This document shows positions 1 through 12,436 of a DNA stretch of 64,000 nucleotides, one piece after another. The DNA is from Riptortus pedestris (taxonomy: Eukaryota > Arthropoda > Insecta > Hemiptera > Alydidae). The stretch covers positions 50,909,501-50,973,500 of the forward strand of contig CM032232.1 in the NCBI GenBank assembly GCA_019009955.1, read 5' to 3'. A program made the position numbers and the translations under genes. A model generated the notes under the pieces. The model searched no databases and was not told the DNA's origin. It saw only the letters and a list, made by a program, of their open reading frames with translations. The stretch's first letter is position 1. Every line of letters starts with the position of its first letter.

Positions 1-314
1 CTATTTCAATACTTACATTTCTATTAATAAATAACACCTATACGTCATATTTTTTACGGTTTCAGGCCAAAGTGTTGAGATTTTTATCATTTTCATTATA
101 CATAACACTCTCTGTCAAATAGCGCCCAGTCCTATTCTGAATGGAAAAATCTTTATGATGTATGGCCATGAAACGATCATTTGTTGTTTTCAGTGATAGG
201 AAATTGGTTTAAACTGTTTTTTTTTTGTTTTTTTTTGACAAGATCTTTTACGTTGTATGAGCCATTTGGTGTTGTTTCTACGTTGTATTCCATTTGTACG
301 CAATCTATTTCGTT

Positions 315-545
315 TTTCATAATTTATTAACGTTCAGTTTTTGCAACTAAGGCTAATTGGGACGGGTTATCTACAGGTTACCACCCTTTTCTAGCCATGG
401 TGGGACTTAGGATGTTATTTAATGAATTCCGTCACTAAATAATTTCCTTTGCCCAGGCAAGAATCGAACTCACCACTCTAGGTTAGCCATGTGAGATTAA
501 AGGTTTAACTCACATAGCTAACCTGAACCCCCTTTCATAATTTAT
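315..545 (-). mobile_element. tRNA-related SINE (family A), complete, with 13-bp target-site duplication
   Basis: This is a short non-autonomous retroposon of about 205 bp (328-532) lying on the minus strand. Read on that strand it begins GGGGGTTCAGGTTAGC, has a B-box-like GAGTTCGATTC, and ends in the family 3' tail with ACGTTAATAAAT. The 13-bp flank TTTCATAATTTAT occurs at 315-327 and again at 533-545, the mark of target-primed reverse transcription. It aligns with copies at 21060, 40885, 42901 and 48815. The head resembles a tRNA promoter, but the long internal stem means it is not a functional tRNA gene. Confidence 0.8.
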
Positions 546-1860
546 ATTACTATAAACAGTCAGCCATTGCCTTGAGACATCCTTTTCTTAGACCGGCATC
601 GTTTAAGAAGACCGTTTCTATAAATTCCGCCCCTTACCAACAAGAGACAAGATTAATAGAGCCGCACTATGAAGACGTTTTTGTGAGCATCCAGTGGTTT
701 CCGTCACCTTTGCAAACGATTAATAGTAAAGGTGTCGGAAGAACTCCTCGCGACCAAACAGAGGATTATTAGGTAATCCTTAGTAATGAAATGACTACTG
801 TTTGACATTAGCAGCCATTGTGTGTGTATCCAAACAACAACTTGTTGGACTTCCATTCTCTCCCGAGTGATACGTGTCAGCAGCGGGACAACAATGTTTT
901 CGTTTTGATTAAGGGAACAATGTTACGGACCGGCCTGACCATCTGATTCCACAGCTTATCCAGTGATCGATCCAACAATAGATAACTAACATTACGTAAC
1001 ACAAAGCGTCCTATAGCTCTTTCTCTCTCTCGCAGTGATCTTGGAAGGTCGCCCTCTTGGTTTAGGGAAGAGAAAGTCCGTGACCTCGCTTCGGATCCAC
1101 CTGACTCTTTAGAGACAAGGTGTTTCGTCCATTGATGTCAACAATGCGCAAGGGAGGGGATGGAGGCCATTCAGAATGGGAGATCTCTAATGTCGATAGT
1201 ATTTAATAAGCCAATTCATTATAATATAATACAGTCCAAGAGAAAGTATTACAAATTGGTTTCATTTAAGGGAAGATAATTACATTTCTTTCGGTTTAGT
1301 ACGTACTAAGAGAGAAATAGCTGTCAGATAAGCTGTTAATTTTTAAGAAATGAGCATTTTTTTCTTTGTAATACCTTAGTGGACGAAATAGACTAATAAA
1401 CGCAGATACCTTGGGTCTAAGTAAGATCATTACGTGAATAACAAGGAATTTTTTTAACAGTTAGTAAACAGAGATTACCTATATACAAAATATTTCGTTT
1501 TCCATTATACAAATCAAAAGTATCGAATGAAGCAAGTATGGGATGGCATTATTCAATGCACTTCTAATAAAGGATTCTGCTTCTGCATTTCCTAAAAGAC
1601 GAGGACTGTGCATTAATCAATCTTTAGTCCATCCCAATAAATACGTAAGTATCCAAGAAAAAAAATTGTACCATTGATATCGTTGGTATACAATAACTGG
1701 CCAAAAAGTAAAAATAAAAACTTAAATTGAAAGTTCAATTCTTGGGTAAGTAGATCTATGGTGTATTTCGTAATTTTACCAATTGAACTTTCGCCGACAT
1801 TGGCGAGTATTAAATATTTCTTTTAAATTGTATCAATTGTTGGTATTATTGTAGTGTGTT
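546..1860. other. No gene recognised
   Basis: This stretch is AT-rich single-copy-looking DNA. A 66-codon frame at 572-772 has no recognisable motif and is probably chance. I see no RNA gene or clear repeat. Confidence 0.5.
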
Positions 1861-1960
1861 ATTAAGTAACGTCCACTTTATGCTACTGTGACACTGAGGC
1901 TGATCAATGTATCACCTGATTTAGCCAGGGTAGAGAACTAAAGATTTTACTTAGGAGATT
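1861..1960 (-). mobile_element. Decayed SINE family A fragment
   Basis: The segment reads as a degraded minus-strand SINE 3' half: it has TTAAGTAACGTCCACTTTAT, then GGCTGATCAATG and TAGCCAGGGT in the same order as intact copies. The head is missing. The alignment is patchy, which suggests an old insertion. Confidence 0.45.
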
Positions 1961-2049
1961 TGTAACTATATAAATTTCTATTGCCCACACGTGACTCTAG
2001 GTTTAGCCATGTTTGTATTATATTACATTACAGTCTCAATATATTATAT

Positions 2050-2390
2050 AGATATCAACGTAATTATCCGTTTCGAACTTCCCTCAACCCATTTTCACAA
2101 GTTTCTGTGTGTCGTCTGTACGTATCTCGCGTCGCTCAAAAACGTCAAGCCTTAGAATGTTGAAATTTCATATTTGGGACTGTTCTACATTCTAGTGGTA
2201 CAACTCCCCTTTTGACTGAAACCGATAAAGTTTCGAGGGGGGATGGCGGAAAAAATAAAACACATACCTTCGTACCAATGAAATATACAAATCAATTGTA
2301 TAGAACCATTTTTGATCCAAGATATTGGAAAAGAGAAATCAATATTACCTTCAAATAAAGTCATTTTTAATTAAATGCATCAAAACAATT
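2050..2390 (+). repeat. Dispersed repeat family C, copy 1
   Basis: This segment aligns over about 330 bp with 37305-37690 and more weakly, inverted, with 9965-10240 and 38405-38570. Shared landmarks are TTATCCGTTT near the start, a block around GTTGAAATTTCATATT, a following ACTGTT...CATCTAG-like run, a short purine-rich G run and a TTTTTGATCC block. No long reading frame or terminal repeat is visible. It is probably a decayed non-autonomous transposon. Confidence 0.5.
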
Positions 2391-3490
2391 TGTTTATTTA
2401 ATTTGAAATAAGTACAAGGAAGTCATGTGATGCCCATATCAGATTTTTTTAGGTCTGAAGATGGCGATTTGCTTTCTTTGAATGTCCTAAGAGCTAATAA
2501 AGATCGTAGAGGACATTATTAACTTATTGGTTGTTAACTTATTGTGGTTATAATCTTCATCATTTACGATAAGCTTAAAATATTTAGGTGTACTGACATA
2601 AGAGATAAATAACTTTCATAGCCCAAATAAACTTCAATTAAGATCTACTGCAATCATATCAATAAAACGCATAGTACTCATGCGATTAGACCACTAAAAA
2701 TCAAAAGGCAAAATATATAAAAATCTTAATATTTTGAAAGAAATGTTGTTTACCATAAGCAGCGAGTACTTGGAATGCCCTATGAAATCCTGTCCAAAGA
2801 ACACGTGTACATAATTTGTGAAGTGGAAGTGACCCAAGGTACAAATTAAGTAGAAAGCCCTAAAACCGAAAGTAGCCGTTACAAGTCTTAAGATCGTGCT
2901 TGTAATGAGAGGATGAGCCGGTCTCTGGTGAAAGTAACAAGTTAAACTCGATGGAGAAACTCATCAAGCAATCATCACAGCTTATAGCAATACCAGAAGT
3001 CTGCGTAGGTATGCGAGTGAGTGCGCAACCCCATAAATATAATTTTGATATAATAAAAAAAATAAATTCCTAATCCTGTTACCTGCTGGATCGTTTAGAA
3101 AAAAATAATAAAAAAACCAACATTAAAATTAAATTCCTCAGGTATTTTACGGAAATAAATCATTATAAATATATCAAATCGATTAGGAAATTACCGGTAG
3201 TTAATTTTTATGTGATACATGGAAACATTATTATTTCATTTATGTATTAATAAACATTAAGCATACGTTACGCTCTTCAACACTTTAAATGAAATATAAA
3301 CCTCCAGGGAAAAATCAGCGAGATTAAGCTTGCAGATATTTATATACCGGAACACATCAATCGGCGAATTTGCCCTTCGGCAAAAACGAAATATAAGATG
3401 AATATGAGAACGAAAGCAGAACACAAGAAAGAAACGTGGAACAACAACGCAACTTAATGAAATTAACAGACGATTTGCTAGCATAGATAA
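2391..3490. other. No gene recognised
   Basis: This is AT-rich sequence with short A and T runs. The 75-codon minus-strand frame at 3257-3484 matches nothing I recognise. Confidence 0.5.
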
Positions 3491-3502
3491 TAAATATTCA
3501 TA

Positions 3503-3680
3503 GGGGGCTCAGGTTAGCCCTGTGAGTTAAAGCCTTGGCTTATTTTTACTTGTAAACCTAGAGTGGCAAGTTCGATTCCCACCTAGGCATAGGAATTTCT
3601 TTAGCGACAAGCTCATTAAATAACACCCCTAGTCCCAACCTGGCTAAAAAAGCAACAAGTGGACGTCAATAAATAATATT
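3503..3680 (+). mobile_element. SINE family A, internally deleted
   Basis: The head GGGGGCTCAGGTTAGCC and the B-box-like GCAAGTTCGATTCCC are clear. The middle lacks the block that normally precedes the tail, so the element is about 30 bp short. It ends AAGTGGACGTCAATAAATAAT. Flanks share TATTCATA (about 3495-3502 and 3681-3688), a possible short target-site duplication. Confidence 0.7.
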
Positions 3681-5404
3681 TATTCATAAAATGCAAATAC
3701 CAAAAATATACCATATTTGGGTAATTTCGTAATCACGATTCTTTTAAAAGACGTTTTGTTAAGTTTAGTGTGGCATTGGTTTAAAAAAATAAAAAAAAAA
3801 AAAAAAAATAAAAAAAAAAAAAAAACCCTTACTGGGTCATGAAATGCCATTTCGAATAAGAATGGCCAGTACAACTTGGACTCTTCTTGATTCTACTTGC
3901 AAGTTTGGCCATACTATGACACTACTGTTTATTTCCCGGAATATGCTGTTTGCAAGTAAGCAGTACCCTGGCCAGTTTTTAAACACGGTTGTACTATTTT
4001 GTAATGGACGGATGGAGTTAGCATTTTTTTTATCTTTTGTAACAAGTAAATGAATATCCTGTTTTTTTTGTGCGGTTGTCGGTCACGTAGGGCGAAATCA
4101 GCATGCGGACGTTTTGGTATAATTTATGTTCTTAATCAACTCAAACCGAATACTTCAAATTAATCAAGAAGCTTGAAAAAAACAAACCTATTTCAGAGGG
4201 AGGGGACGAAGACAGTAAAGCAATGAAATCATTCTACAGTTTGATAATGTGGCTGTACTGAGCCCCCTCAACCGGAAATAGCTGTTTGCATCTCTGTATT
4301 GGCATTTTGACTAAATCACAGTATTCAGTTTGCCTTGATAAAGGTAATTAATTATTTCGAAATGTCGGTAAGCTGAAGTAATTTGACATCGCCCTGAGTG
4401 ACCGACAACCACACAAGAGAAGGATAGAAGGATATACAAACAAAATCAGAAATCCCATACTGAGCTATTAAATGGTTTATCATTTCATTATATTAAGTAA
4501 GAGTGGCCATTCAGCGACTTGTGAGATCAACTTGGACTCCCCTTGATGCTATGTATTGCATCTTTGGACTGTACAAACAGGACATGTTACATATTTCGGT
4601 GAAATCGGTAAATAAAGGTAATTTCTAATATCAACTTATGCTTATCAATGCCCCCATATCACAAATATCAAGTACCCAAGAGCATGATAAGCTACGGGAG
4701 TGGGGGGTCAGAAGGCCCTGAAGTCAATAAATGTCTCGCCGGTCGTAACGAATTCCCTCAGCAATTTTCCAACTATATCGTGACTAGGAACAGCTTTAAA
4801 ACTAAACTGAGCGTTAATTGCACGACACCGTCCCCAGACGGATAACGATCCGTCCTTATTTTACGATTATTTAAGGATACTTGGAAAATCTATTCTCCCA
4901 CAAAGTGAGTATAAAAAAAGGAAAATATTTCGAATAAACGCCACTACTTTCAGTAATTTTATTAACTCAGTTTTGCCTTGTATAAACAAAGACAAAGAAA
5001 GGAAAAAAAAAAAAGAGATGGAGATAAGAAAGCCTTTCATCTCTACTGAGCTTCCTCACGAAAGGGAAGCGAACCTTATCAAGATACTTGTTGCGAGAAT
5101 CAATAAGTATTTATCTAAAAATAAATACGAAGAAAGGTACTCAAATTTACAATACTTGATTTCGTTCTTGAACGAGTACTCGTAGTACTATCGTACAAAG
5201 ATATAGTTAAGGTTATCAGTAGATTAGCGAAGCATATATTAACAAAATTATATTCTGTGTGAATATGCTTTCCAAAAATATCTAGTTTATAAATTAGTTT
5301 AACACACACTCTCAATTCTTCATTCTTAGAGTTTTTTTTTTGAAATGATCAAACAATTTTTTATGATCAGATATATTGTCTGTTTGACACAAGTTTCTTA
5401 GCTT
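3681..5404. other. No gene recognised; A-rich tract at 3785-3826
   Basis: The tract of almost pure A with a few T at 3785-3826 is the main feature. Frames at 3844-4053, 4648-4845 and 4973-5185 are short and without recognisable domains. The last is lysine-rich from an A/G tract. Confidence 0.5.
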
Positions 5405-5968
5405 TTAGCAAATTTCCCTTATGGGAAATCAGCTATTGAGGTTGTACTCATGAAAGAATTTTCGAATCTACCTAGTAGATGACGAAAATGAGGTCCGTTC
5501 AAAACTGTATATATATATATATTTGTCTGTTACCGCTCTAGCGGTCGTAATTTTTGTTTAATCGTTACCAAACTAGATATTTAAGTAAATCGTTTTATGT
5601 AAAAAGAAAGATCAAGTTCGTTAACGGCTAAACATCGGACAAGTGGGAGGAGGGGGGTTTAGAGGGGAGGATTTAGGAAAATTCAAAATATCTCCGTTAC
5701 TATACGTCGGTTCAAAAGATTGTACAGAATCAATCTTATTGCAAATTAAATTTACTATAAATATTGTTATATACATTTATTCTCTATCTTGAATATTAAC
5801 CGAGATATTTGCGTTTTTATTAAATCTGGGCGGCTAACGGACGAGAGTGACTTTCCCGCCAAAAGCTAGTTCGGCCGTTTCCTTGACTGATCGGCTCTCG
5901 TGAAATTTCTCTATTGTAAAACTTCACGTGGGAAATCTGCTTAGTTTACGCAGCCCCTGCGTGACGGA
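5405..5968 (-). mobile_element. Helentron-like non-autonomous element (family B), complete, minus strand
   Basis: On the minus strand this element begins TCCGTCACGCAGGGGCTGCG, followed by the subterminal AGCAGATTTCCCACGTG. It ends with GATTTCCCATAAGGGAAAT, then TTGCTAA. The 3' palindrome and the 5'/3' subterminal inverted repeat match copies at 45133, 52022 and 55896. A short TA run (about 5507-5521) sits at the family's fixed microsatellite position. There is no coding capacity. The architecture is that of DINE-1/HINE elements mobilised in trans by Helentrons; this assignment is inference from structure. Confidence 0.75.
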
Positions 5969-6737
5969 CTTTTATAATGTATGGCAGTCATTAATTATTT
6001 AAGACTAATAACAAAGAATACCAATAAATTAAAAACGCAAGTTACATATGTATAATGTTATTAAAAGACTGTTAACAAAACCATTTATTATATATAATTA
6101 TTAAACTGATAAGACGTTAGAAAGTGTATTAATTGAATTTGAGGTACTTGTTTAACAAATGTATTGTTGTATTCGTTCTGTAATTTAATAATATGTAAAG
6201 AAATTAATAGACTAAATATTAGTAATTTTGTTATAGGAATCCCAAAAAATATTTTATGTACATAATTGGATGTAGTAGATTAAACATTTAATGGAAATAA
6301 AATCATTTTATTTCGTCCCATTTTCCATTACAATCCCGGTTTGTATGTCAAAAGTGTCAAGCCCCCCCCCCTCCTCGCCAACGCCCATTTTGTACTCAAT
6401 AAAATGAAGTTAGTCTGACAGGAATGATAATTTTTTCATTCCACTTCCGGGCAAGCAATCAATAACGCTGGGATGGCAGTCATCGACGAGACCTGAATCC
6501 AAAATGGTATCTGTCTTTAGCAATACAATTCGTATTTCAATCAACACAAAGAGGTAGAATAATGCAATCTGCCTTTATGCATTTCTCTCTGGCGTAGACT
6601 AAACCAAAGCAATTACTCATGTACACTCAAACGACTACAAATGCAATCAAATGTAATTGAAAAAACAATCAAGATAGTAATGGATTGGGTATCGGTTATA
6701 CAAATTCTCAATTCTTCAGATAGAGGAGTTTAATTTT
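5969..6737. other. No gene recognised
   Basis: The stretch is AT-rich with a C homopolymer near 6361. No reading frame or repeat relation was identified. Confidence 0.5.
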
Positions 6738-6950
6738 TATTCTGCTAACAGTTTCGGATACTACTGGTACTTTTTCAGAGCAATTGGTAATAAAGGAGAA
6801 GCAGGGAACAAGAAACTAACACACATCTGTTTCAAGGTGTGACTTTCACTGAGTGATTTAGTTTTTGTTCTCTGTCCCTTCTCTACTATAATTGCACTGA
6901 AGAAAAGTACCAATGGTGACCGAAACTGTCAGTAGAAACAATAAACCCAT
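6738..6950. repeat. Imperfect inverted repeat with hammerhead-like phrase
   Basis: Arms of about 80 bp (6738-6818 and 6866-6948) are inverse complements at roughly three quarters identity, separated by about 50 bp. The right arm carries CTGAAGA at 6897-6903, a GTACC...GGTGAC helix and CGAAAC at 6921-6926. These are in the order of a hammerhead core (CUGANGA, stem II, GAAA), and ACAATAAA follows. The left arm carries a mutated version on the minus strand. Hammerhead motifs are known in Penelope-like retroelements; a catalytic RNA here is only a hypothesis. Confidence 0.55.
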
Positions 6951-8207
6951 CGATCTGTAGCCGATACCTAATAATCATTTTCTTCATTCAATAACCATAA
7001 GCTAACCAACCACTGGCAAAAAATCAATGTACTTCCCCAAACTTCAAAAATAACAATTCATTAGAAGATCTTTCTTTCAGACAAGTTTTTTTTAACATCA
7101 GGAATAGTAGTAGGTACATTGACCGTTATTGAAAATCTTGGAACAGCGGATCACATCGTGCACTTTATAAACATTTTGGCGCAATCGATTGGATAATGTA
7201 ATTAAATGTGACTTCATTATAATAATGCTAACCCTTTAAAAATTAAAAATAACAATTTTGAGAGCACGGTACCTTTAATGTATAACGTATCAGAACATAA
7301 TTTATCTAAACATTTTCTCATCTAAACTTCAGTAGTTTAGTTAAGCGTGACGAAATGGTTAATATATATATATAAAGTGCAATAATATTACTTAATTATT
7401 TGTCCTCATGTTCATTAACTTTGAAAATAAAATGTAGAAAAAACATCACATAGGCGCTTAACTACCATTTTTTAAAAAGATACAAACCCATTTTATACAA
7501 TTCAGAAGATATAACAAAAGACTAAAATAAGTTAATACAGGTGAAAAATCATGCATGGCATGGAAAGGATTCAACTAAAATTAGAAGACAACATAAGGGC
7601 ATTAAAGCATACTTTCAACATTTAGAAAAAAATAGGTCAGCTTAAGAAACGCAGTCTTGAATATACCAATCTTTCAGATTTCCGACAGCTCCGCAGAGAA
7701 GAAAAAAACTAATAGATATTTCGCAACAAGGTTGAGTTTTATGAAGCCAATTTCACCTTTCCTTAGTTTTTAAGACTCTATTGCCACACCTGACTTATCA
7801 AGGGCTTATTTCTCAAAAGCAGCGACACAGGTTTGCACTCGACTTCCAAGTTATAACTCACAAGAGTCCTTGCACCACATGACAAGCCGGTCACGACACG
7901 AGAGCGCTTTACTCACTGGGTAACTCTACTACTAAATTAAAGTAGATCTGATGTTTCCAAACTAGTTTGAGTAGGTGATTTACATTCAGCCAGAGAGAAA
8001 TGTCCGTTTTCCAAATCTGCTAGAGAAAGGCGTTGCTGTTGTACTGGCAAGAAAAGTATCTTGAAGAACTTCCAATCACCTTAACTTGCGTCACGATCTT
8101 GGAACTAAGTGGAGTTCTAGTTTCTCATTTCTCTACGAGAAGGTGCTAATCAATTTTGACAAGAAAGTCACTTTATTTTGGTTATCTGGACATATGGATA
8201 TAACAGA

Positions 8208-8208
<1 letters not shown>
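6951..8208. other. No gene recognised
   Basis: I see AT-rich sequence with a short TA run near 7363-7374, and no supported gene or repeat. Confidence 0.5.

Positions 8209-8252
<44 letters not shown>
8209..8252. repeat. (TA)n microsatellite
   Basis: This is an uninterrupted TA dinucleotide tract of about 44 bp. It is not flanked by the Helentron-like signature sequences. Confidence 0.95.
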
Positions 8253-8253
<1 letters not shown>

Positions 8254-9363
8254 CATGTTCATTGCAGACAGAAGCTAGTCTCTCTCTTGATAACTAGCAA
8301 TTACGGCAACTATTTTCAGCCTGAATTCCGGCCCATGAATATGAGAGAGAAATTGAATCCAGAATTAGAATCAACTGCAGAGCAACATTAAATATTCATC
8401 GGAATAACTTATTGGAGTAGTTAATAAATTCAGAACTGCCCTTTTATAACGAGAAAATTCAAATAATTGCCTCTAATCAAGTACCATAGTTAACTTTGTA
8501 TTTGAATTGAAAATTTATGGAAAATATTCACATTGTATAGTTGGTTAGAACGTTCCATATCAAGTTAGCCAACAAATATTGTTGTACATGCTGATAAATG
8601 TTGTGTCATCATTATTTGAAGAAAATTTTATAAAGAACTGGACAGTACAATTGTGTTGAGGACTTATTACTGTAATAGATACTTCTTAAAAATCACATTA
8701 TCAATTGAAGTCATTGACATTTTGGTCAATCAACAAGTTGTCAGATTGGCAAGTTCTGTTCCGTATTGTGGTGGCGTTACAGGCCAAAGATAACCACTTT
8801 CTTATTCAATAATTACACAAGAGCTGTGAGAGGGCACCCCGGAAACGGACAGTAAGAATACCAACCTCAAACGCCAGTACCACACAACTTAATATTATTT
8901 GTTCCTTTTAGCGCGGAAGTATAGTGTATTTACCCACTATATCACCGACGCTCCCATTGTAATTATTTTAGTTTGGTGTTTGAAATTGTTTTGTTTGTTG
9001 ACTAATTATAAACATATGGTGCAAGTTTAGATCTAAATACAATATATAGTAGTTAAAAACGCTAAATAAACGTTTTGAATGACTCGACTTATGTTATTTC
9101 TGCTATTTAATATGTCCTGTATGGCAACTGAAGGTAATTTTAAATAAAAATGTATGCAAACAATAAAAACAAGCTGAATTCTTGTGGGGGTTCTTTTATC
9201 TTCCCTGTAGGTAATGAACATATTTTCTTTAATTGTAACTATGTTCATTACACACCAAAATATCCTTAATATTTTTTGATATTGCTGTAGGTCTTTTATT
9301 GAGAATCCTTTCAGGATATCAACTCATGCTGTGGGTATATGCATTTTTGTGGTATACATTATG
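8253..9363. other. No gene recognised; short segment shared with 30.4 kb
   Basis: The segment 8821-8875 resembles 30411-30466: both have a GAGAGGG...CA..CCGG.AAACGGA core followed by AAGAA.ACCA. Otherwise no feature is visible. The 71-codon minus-strand frame at 9033-9248 is unsupported. Confidence 0.4.
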
Positions 9364-9519
9364 TTAACGTCCACATTATACAGAACACTAATTGGAACAG
9401 ATTATCTCTGGCTACTAATATTTTTTAGCTAGTGAGTCCTTCGCTAAATATATTCTGACTCAGTTTTCCTGGAGCGTTCATAACGGCGCCTTAACACACT
9501 CGGCTAACCCGAAACCCCA
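9364..9519 (-). mobile_element. Decayed SINE family A copy
   Basis: It starts TTAACGTCCAC and ends with GGCTAACCCGAAACCCC, the two ends of a minus-strand family A SINE. The interior is shortened and strongly diverged. Confidence 0.55.
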
Positions 9520-9964
9520 AGTATGGATTGGATAAAGAGAGAAGCAGCGGTCAATAGAGCATTGGAGATGGTTATAAAACTATTTTTAGGCAGAACAAAC
9601 TAAGAAGGGTGAATCAAAGCACGGAATCTCTCTCAGCTGGGGCAAGTGAGACGTCACGCGAACTCACCTTTTATCTCATCGTATTTCAACTTAGGAAAGA
9701 ATTCTATTATGATTAACGACTTTTTAAGAAGTAGCTACATTCAATTAGACAAAATAAAAAAAAAAATCGTTGGTTTCAGATTATAAAAATTTCATACCGA
9801 TATATTATCAGCTAGGCAGTCCTAACTTGCGCTTTCTGTTTTGCAATAAAAACATAATTTATTTATTTACCTACAAAACGGTAAAGCGATGGCTTCAGAT
9901 GCCCGAAAACGAACTAAAATAGTAAACCAGACTTCATTGGATTCCAAAAACACTTCATAACAAA

Positions 9965-10240
9965 TTATTTAATCTGGAAGTGAAAAACGATATCTCCGTT
10001 CCAGTGCATCGGATCAAAAAAAATGTTACATAGTTTATGCATGTTATGACGATAAGCAAAGTAGGTCTTATCCAAATCTGTTGTATATACAATACGTACG
10101 GAGACAATTGTTTGCTTTATTATTTTCGCCCTCCTCTAAACCTCGATCGAATTTTCACAAAAGGGGACGTGCACAACTAGAACGTTACAATAGTCCTAAA
10201 TATGAAACGTCCAAAGACAAGCGTAGGATGTGCAGCGATG
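9965..10240 (-). repeat. Dispersed repeat family C, decayed inverted copy
   Basis: On the minus strand it shows GTTTCATATTTAGGACTATT and then a CCCCTTTTGTGAAAATTC block, parallel to 2185-2260. The alignment is partial. The 71-codon frame at 10081-10296 lies across it and is not credible as a gene. Confidence 0.4.
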
Positions 10241-12430
10241 AAGCCGGAACTAGTAAAAATACGTTCAGGGAGGGTCAAAAAGAAAAATTCCTTTGAAATC
10301 TGAAAACCTTTTCTCGCTTATAACAGATTCTTTACATCGTACACGGGAAGTAAAACCACCCAAAAAATGAAACGAATGTAAAGGTACTAGTGTTTGAACT
10401 TGCAACTACAATCAGTATGCAAGGTAGTAGCATTTTGGAGTCAATGGTGCCTATTTCAAGATAGAACTGTGCCATCGGAAATATTATAACTAGAGCGAGG
10501 GAGGAGTAAGTGCGATATAGAAGGCTGTAACTGGAGAGGAGAAAGTACAGCTGATAAACTTGATCTTTGAAGTAGAGCGCATCAGAGGGAGGGTTAACGT
10601 TCCCGCCTTATCTTATCGGAGAAGGTTGCAGGCCAGCCGGCAGATTACAGACGATTCGCATTGACGACACAGCCACTGATTCCAACTGTTCACGCTCCGT
10701 CCTTCAGGCGCCGAGCCAAAATTCATTTCAAGAGAGTCTGTGTGAGCTTTTCATTTGGCATCAACAGGTTAATTACTTTACCTTTAGACACAAGTAACAG
10801 GCGTAAGGTAATTATAGATTTCATTGCCATTAAAGATGGCGCCGTCAGCAACAATTGCTGGCAGATCTAGACTTCTTCAAGTTCCCTTCTCGGAAAGCTG
10901 AGGAATATTATTATTCGCGCATAATACGAGCGGATGAGAGCCGTTTGAGAAACAATTTCAAGACCTACAAAGTTAACCAAAAATAACAAAACAATGAAAT
11001 TTTGCCAGAGCGTCCACTACTGTTTAAGGCCAGTAATGACAGATTGGGAATCCGAAGAAAACTGTTTCTGAACCTAAGAATGTTTAGTATTTAATAAGAA
11101 AAACGTAAATACGGACGACTATATATGTATATATGAATTTATATTTTAGATCATTCCGTAGATTAAGACGTGCTTCACTAATCCGGCTTTCTCAAAGACG
11201 CGGCCAGAGGTATAGAATTTCGTGATGTATCCCAAAGGAGAAAAAAAAAGCTAATCTGGATAAAACAGCCTTAATTAATAGGAATCTATAATCAGCTAAT
11301 ATCATCATCACGAATTAAAGGCATTGTAGTTGCAGCCATTGTGTTCTTTTCATATTACTATACCCACCGAAATACATATGATGTTTTATGTTTTCAACAA
11401 ACGAATTTATGGATTGACTTTTCCCAAACGACCTTACCTTCAAATATATTTGTGATGACATTGTTGTTCTTCTTTTTGTGTCCAAGAAATTTCACCCTCC
11501 TTTTTCCCTTGACCTTAATAAAACTATTACTTTTATTTATATCCAAATGGATTTTTTTGAGTCCAATTTGTCCTCGTTAATAAGAATGTTACACTTGAAT
11601 AAATTTCATTATGTTCTATTTATAAAATACTTAAATTTCCTAATATAACTTCGGTGTTATGAGGTTATCATCGTTTTTATTAGGAACATTTTGTTTAGAA
11701 TATGAATTTATTTTTTAAAACATTACTTAACCTTAGAGTGGGAACAATGAAACCAGAGCCCATTAGTGAACTTAACAACAGAGAATTCTTAACCTTTCAT
11801 AGTATAGCAGGCCATCATCAAGTGCTTAAATCAAGTTGGTATACGGGTGAATACAGCACGTATATTAAGGGAGAATAGCAAGTTTAGCAGGTTTATTGCA
11901 GCAGAGGTTGCTTCAAAACCCCAATTTTAATTTCCAAGCATGATGTTACATTAGTTAATAAGAAATTAGTGCCAAATAGCTACAGCCAATTTAGATAAAT
12001 CATGTTTTACTTCAAGCGCGAAATATGATTGAAATGAAGGCAAGAGGGAGGCGGGGGGAGATCGTGATGCCTTGACATTAGTCAAGACACAGCTTATCAG
12101 AGCTTGGAAACCCTGGCCTTGCTTCCATCTTACAAGTCCTCCATCAAGCTTTACAATCCCCGTCTTTAGCACTTCACCTCTCTTGGACCAAGGCACAAAC
12201 CAACCATTGTAAATCTTTCTTGAAATCCGCAACCGTTTCATCATGGAACAGACTGGAGTACCAAGTTCCCATAATTCATAGCTCTAAAGCCAAAATCCTT
12301 CCATGATTCCTTTCAACAAAATAAAATCTGATGTGGACTCCACACATGACTTCCTTGTATTCCAGGAAAAGAAAACATGTAAAAGGTTTTGTTGTTCTCC
12401 GGGTTATACGAGATACAAATAAACTAATGT
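10241..12430. other. No gene recognised
   Basis: Base composition is mixed. Two modest frames occur: 11341-11580 on the plus strand, a T-rich hydrophobic translation, and 11966-12244 on the minus strand, 92 codons in a slightly GC-richer patch. Neither shows a domain, repeat or splice context that I can recognise. Confidence 0.45.
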
Positions 12431-12436
12431 CAAGCT

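Noticed and set aside
3785..3826. Poly(A) tail of a processed pseudogene
   Set aside because: No coding or untranslated homology was visible upstream, no target duplication was found, and the run contains interspersed T.
11966..12244. 92-codon minus-strand frame
   Set aside because: No recognisable motif and no neighbouring exon signals.
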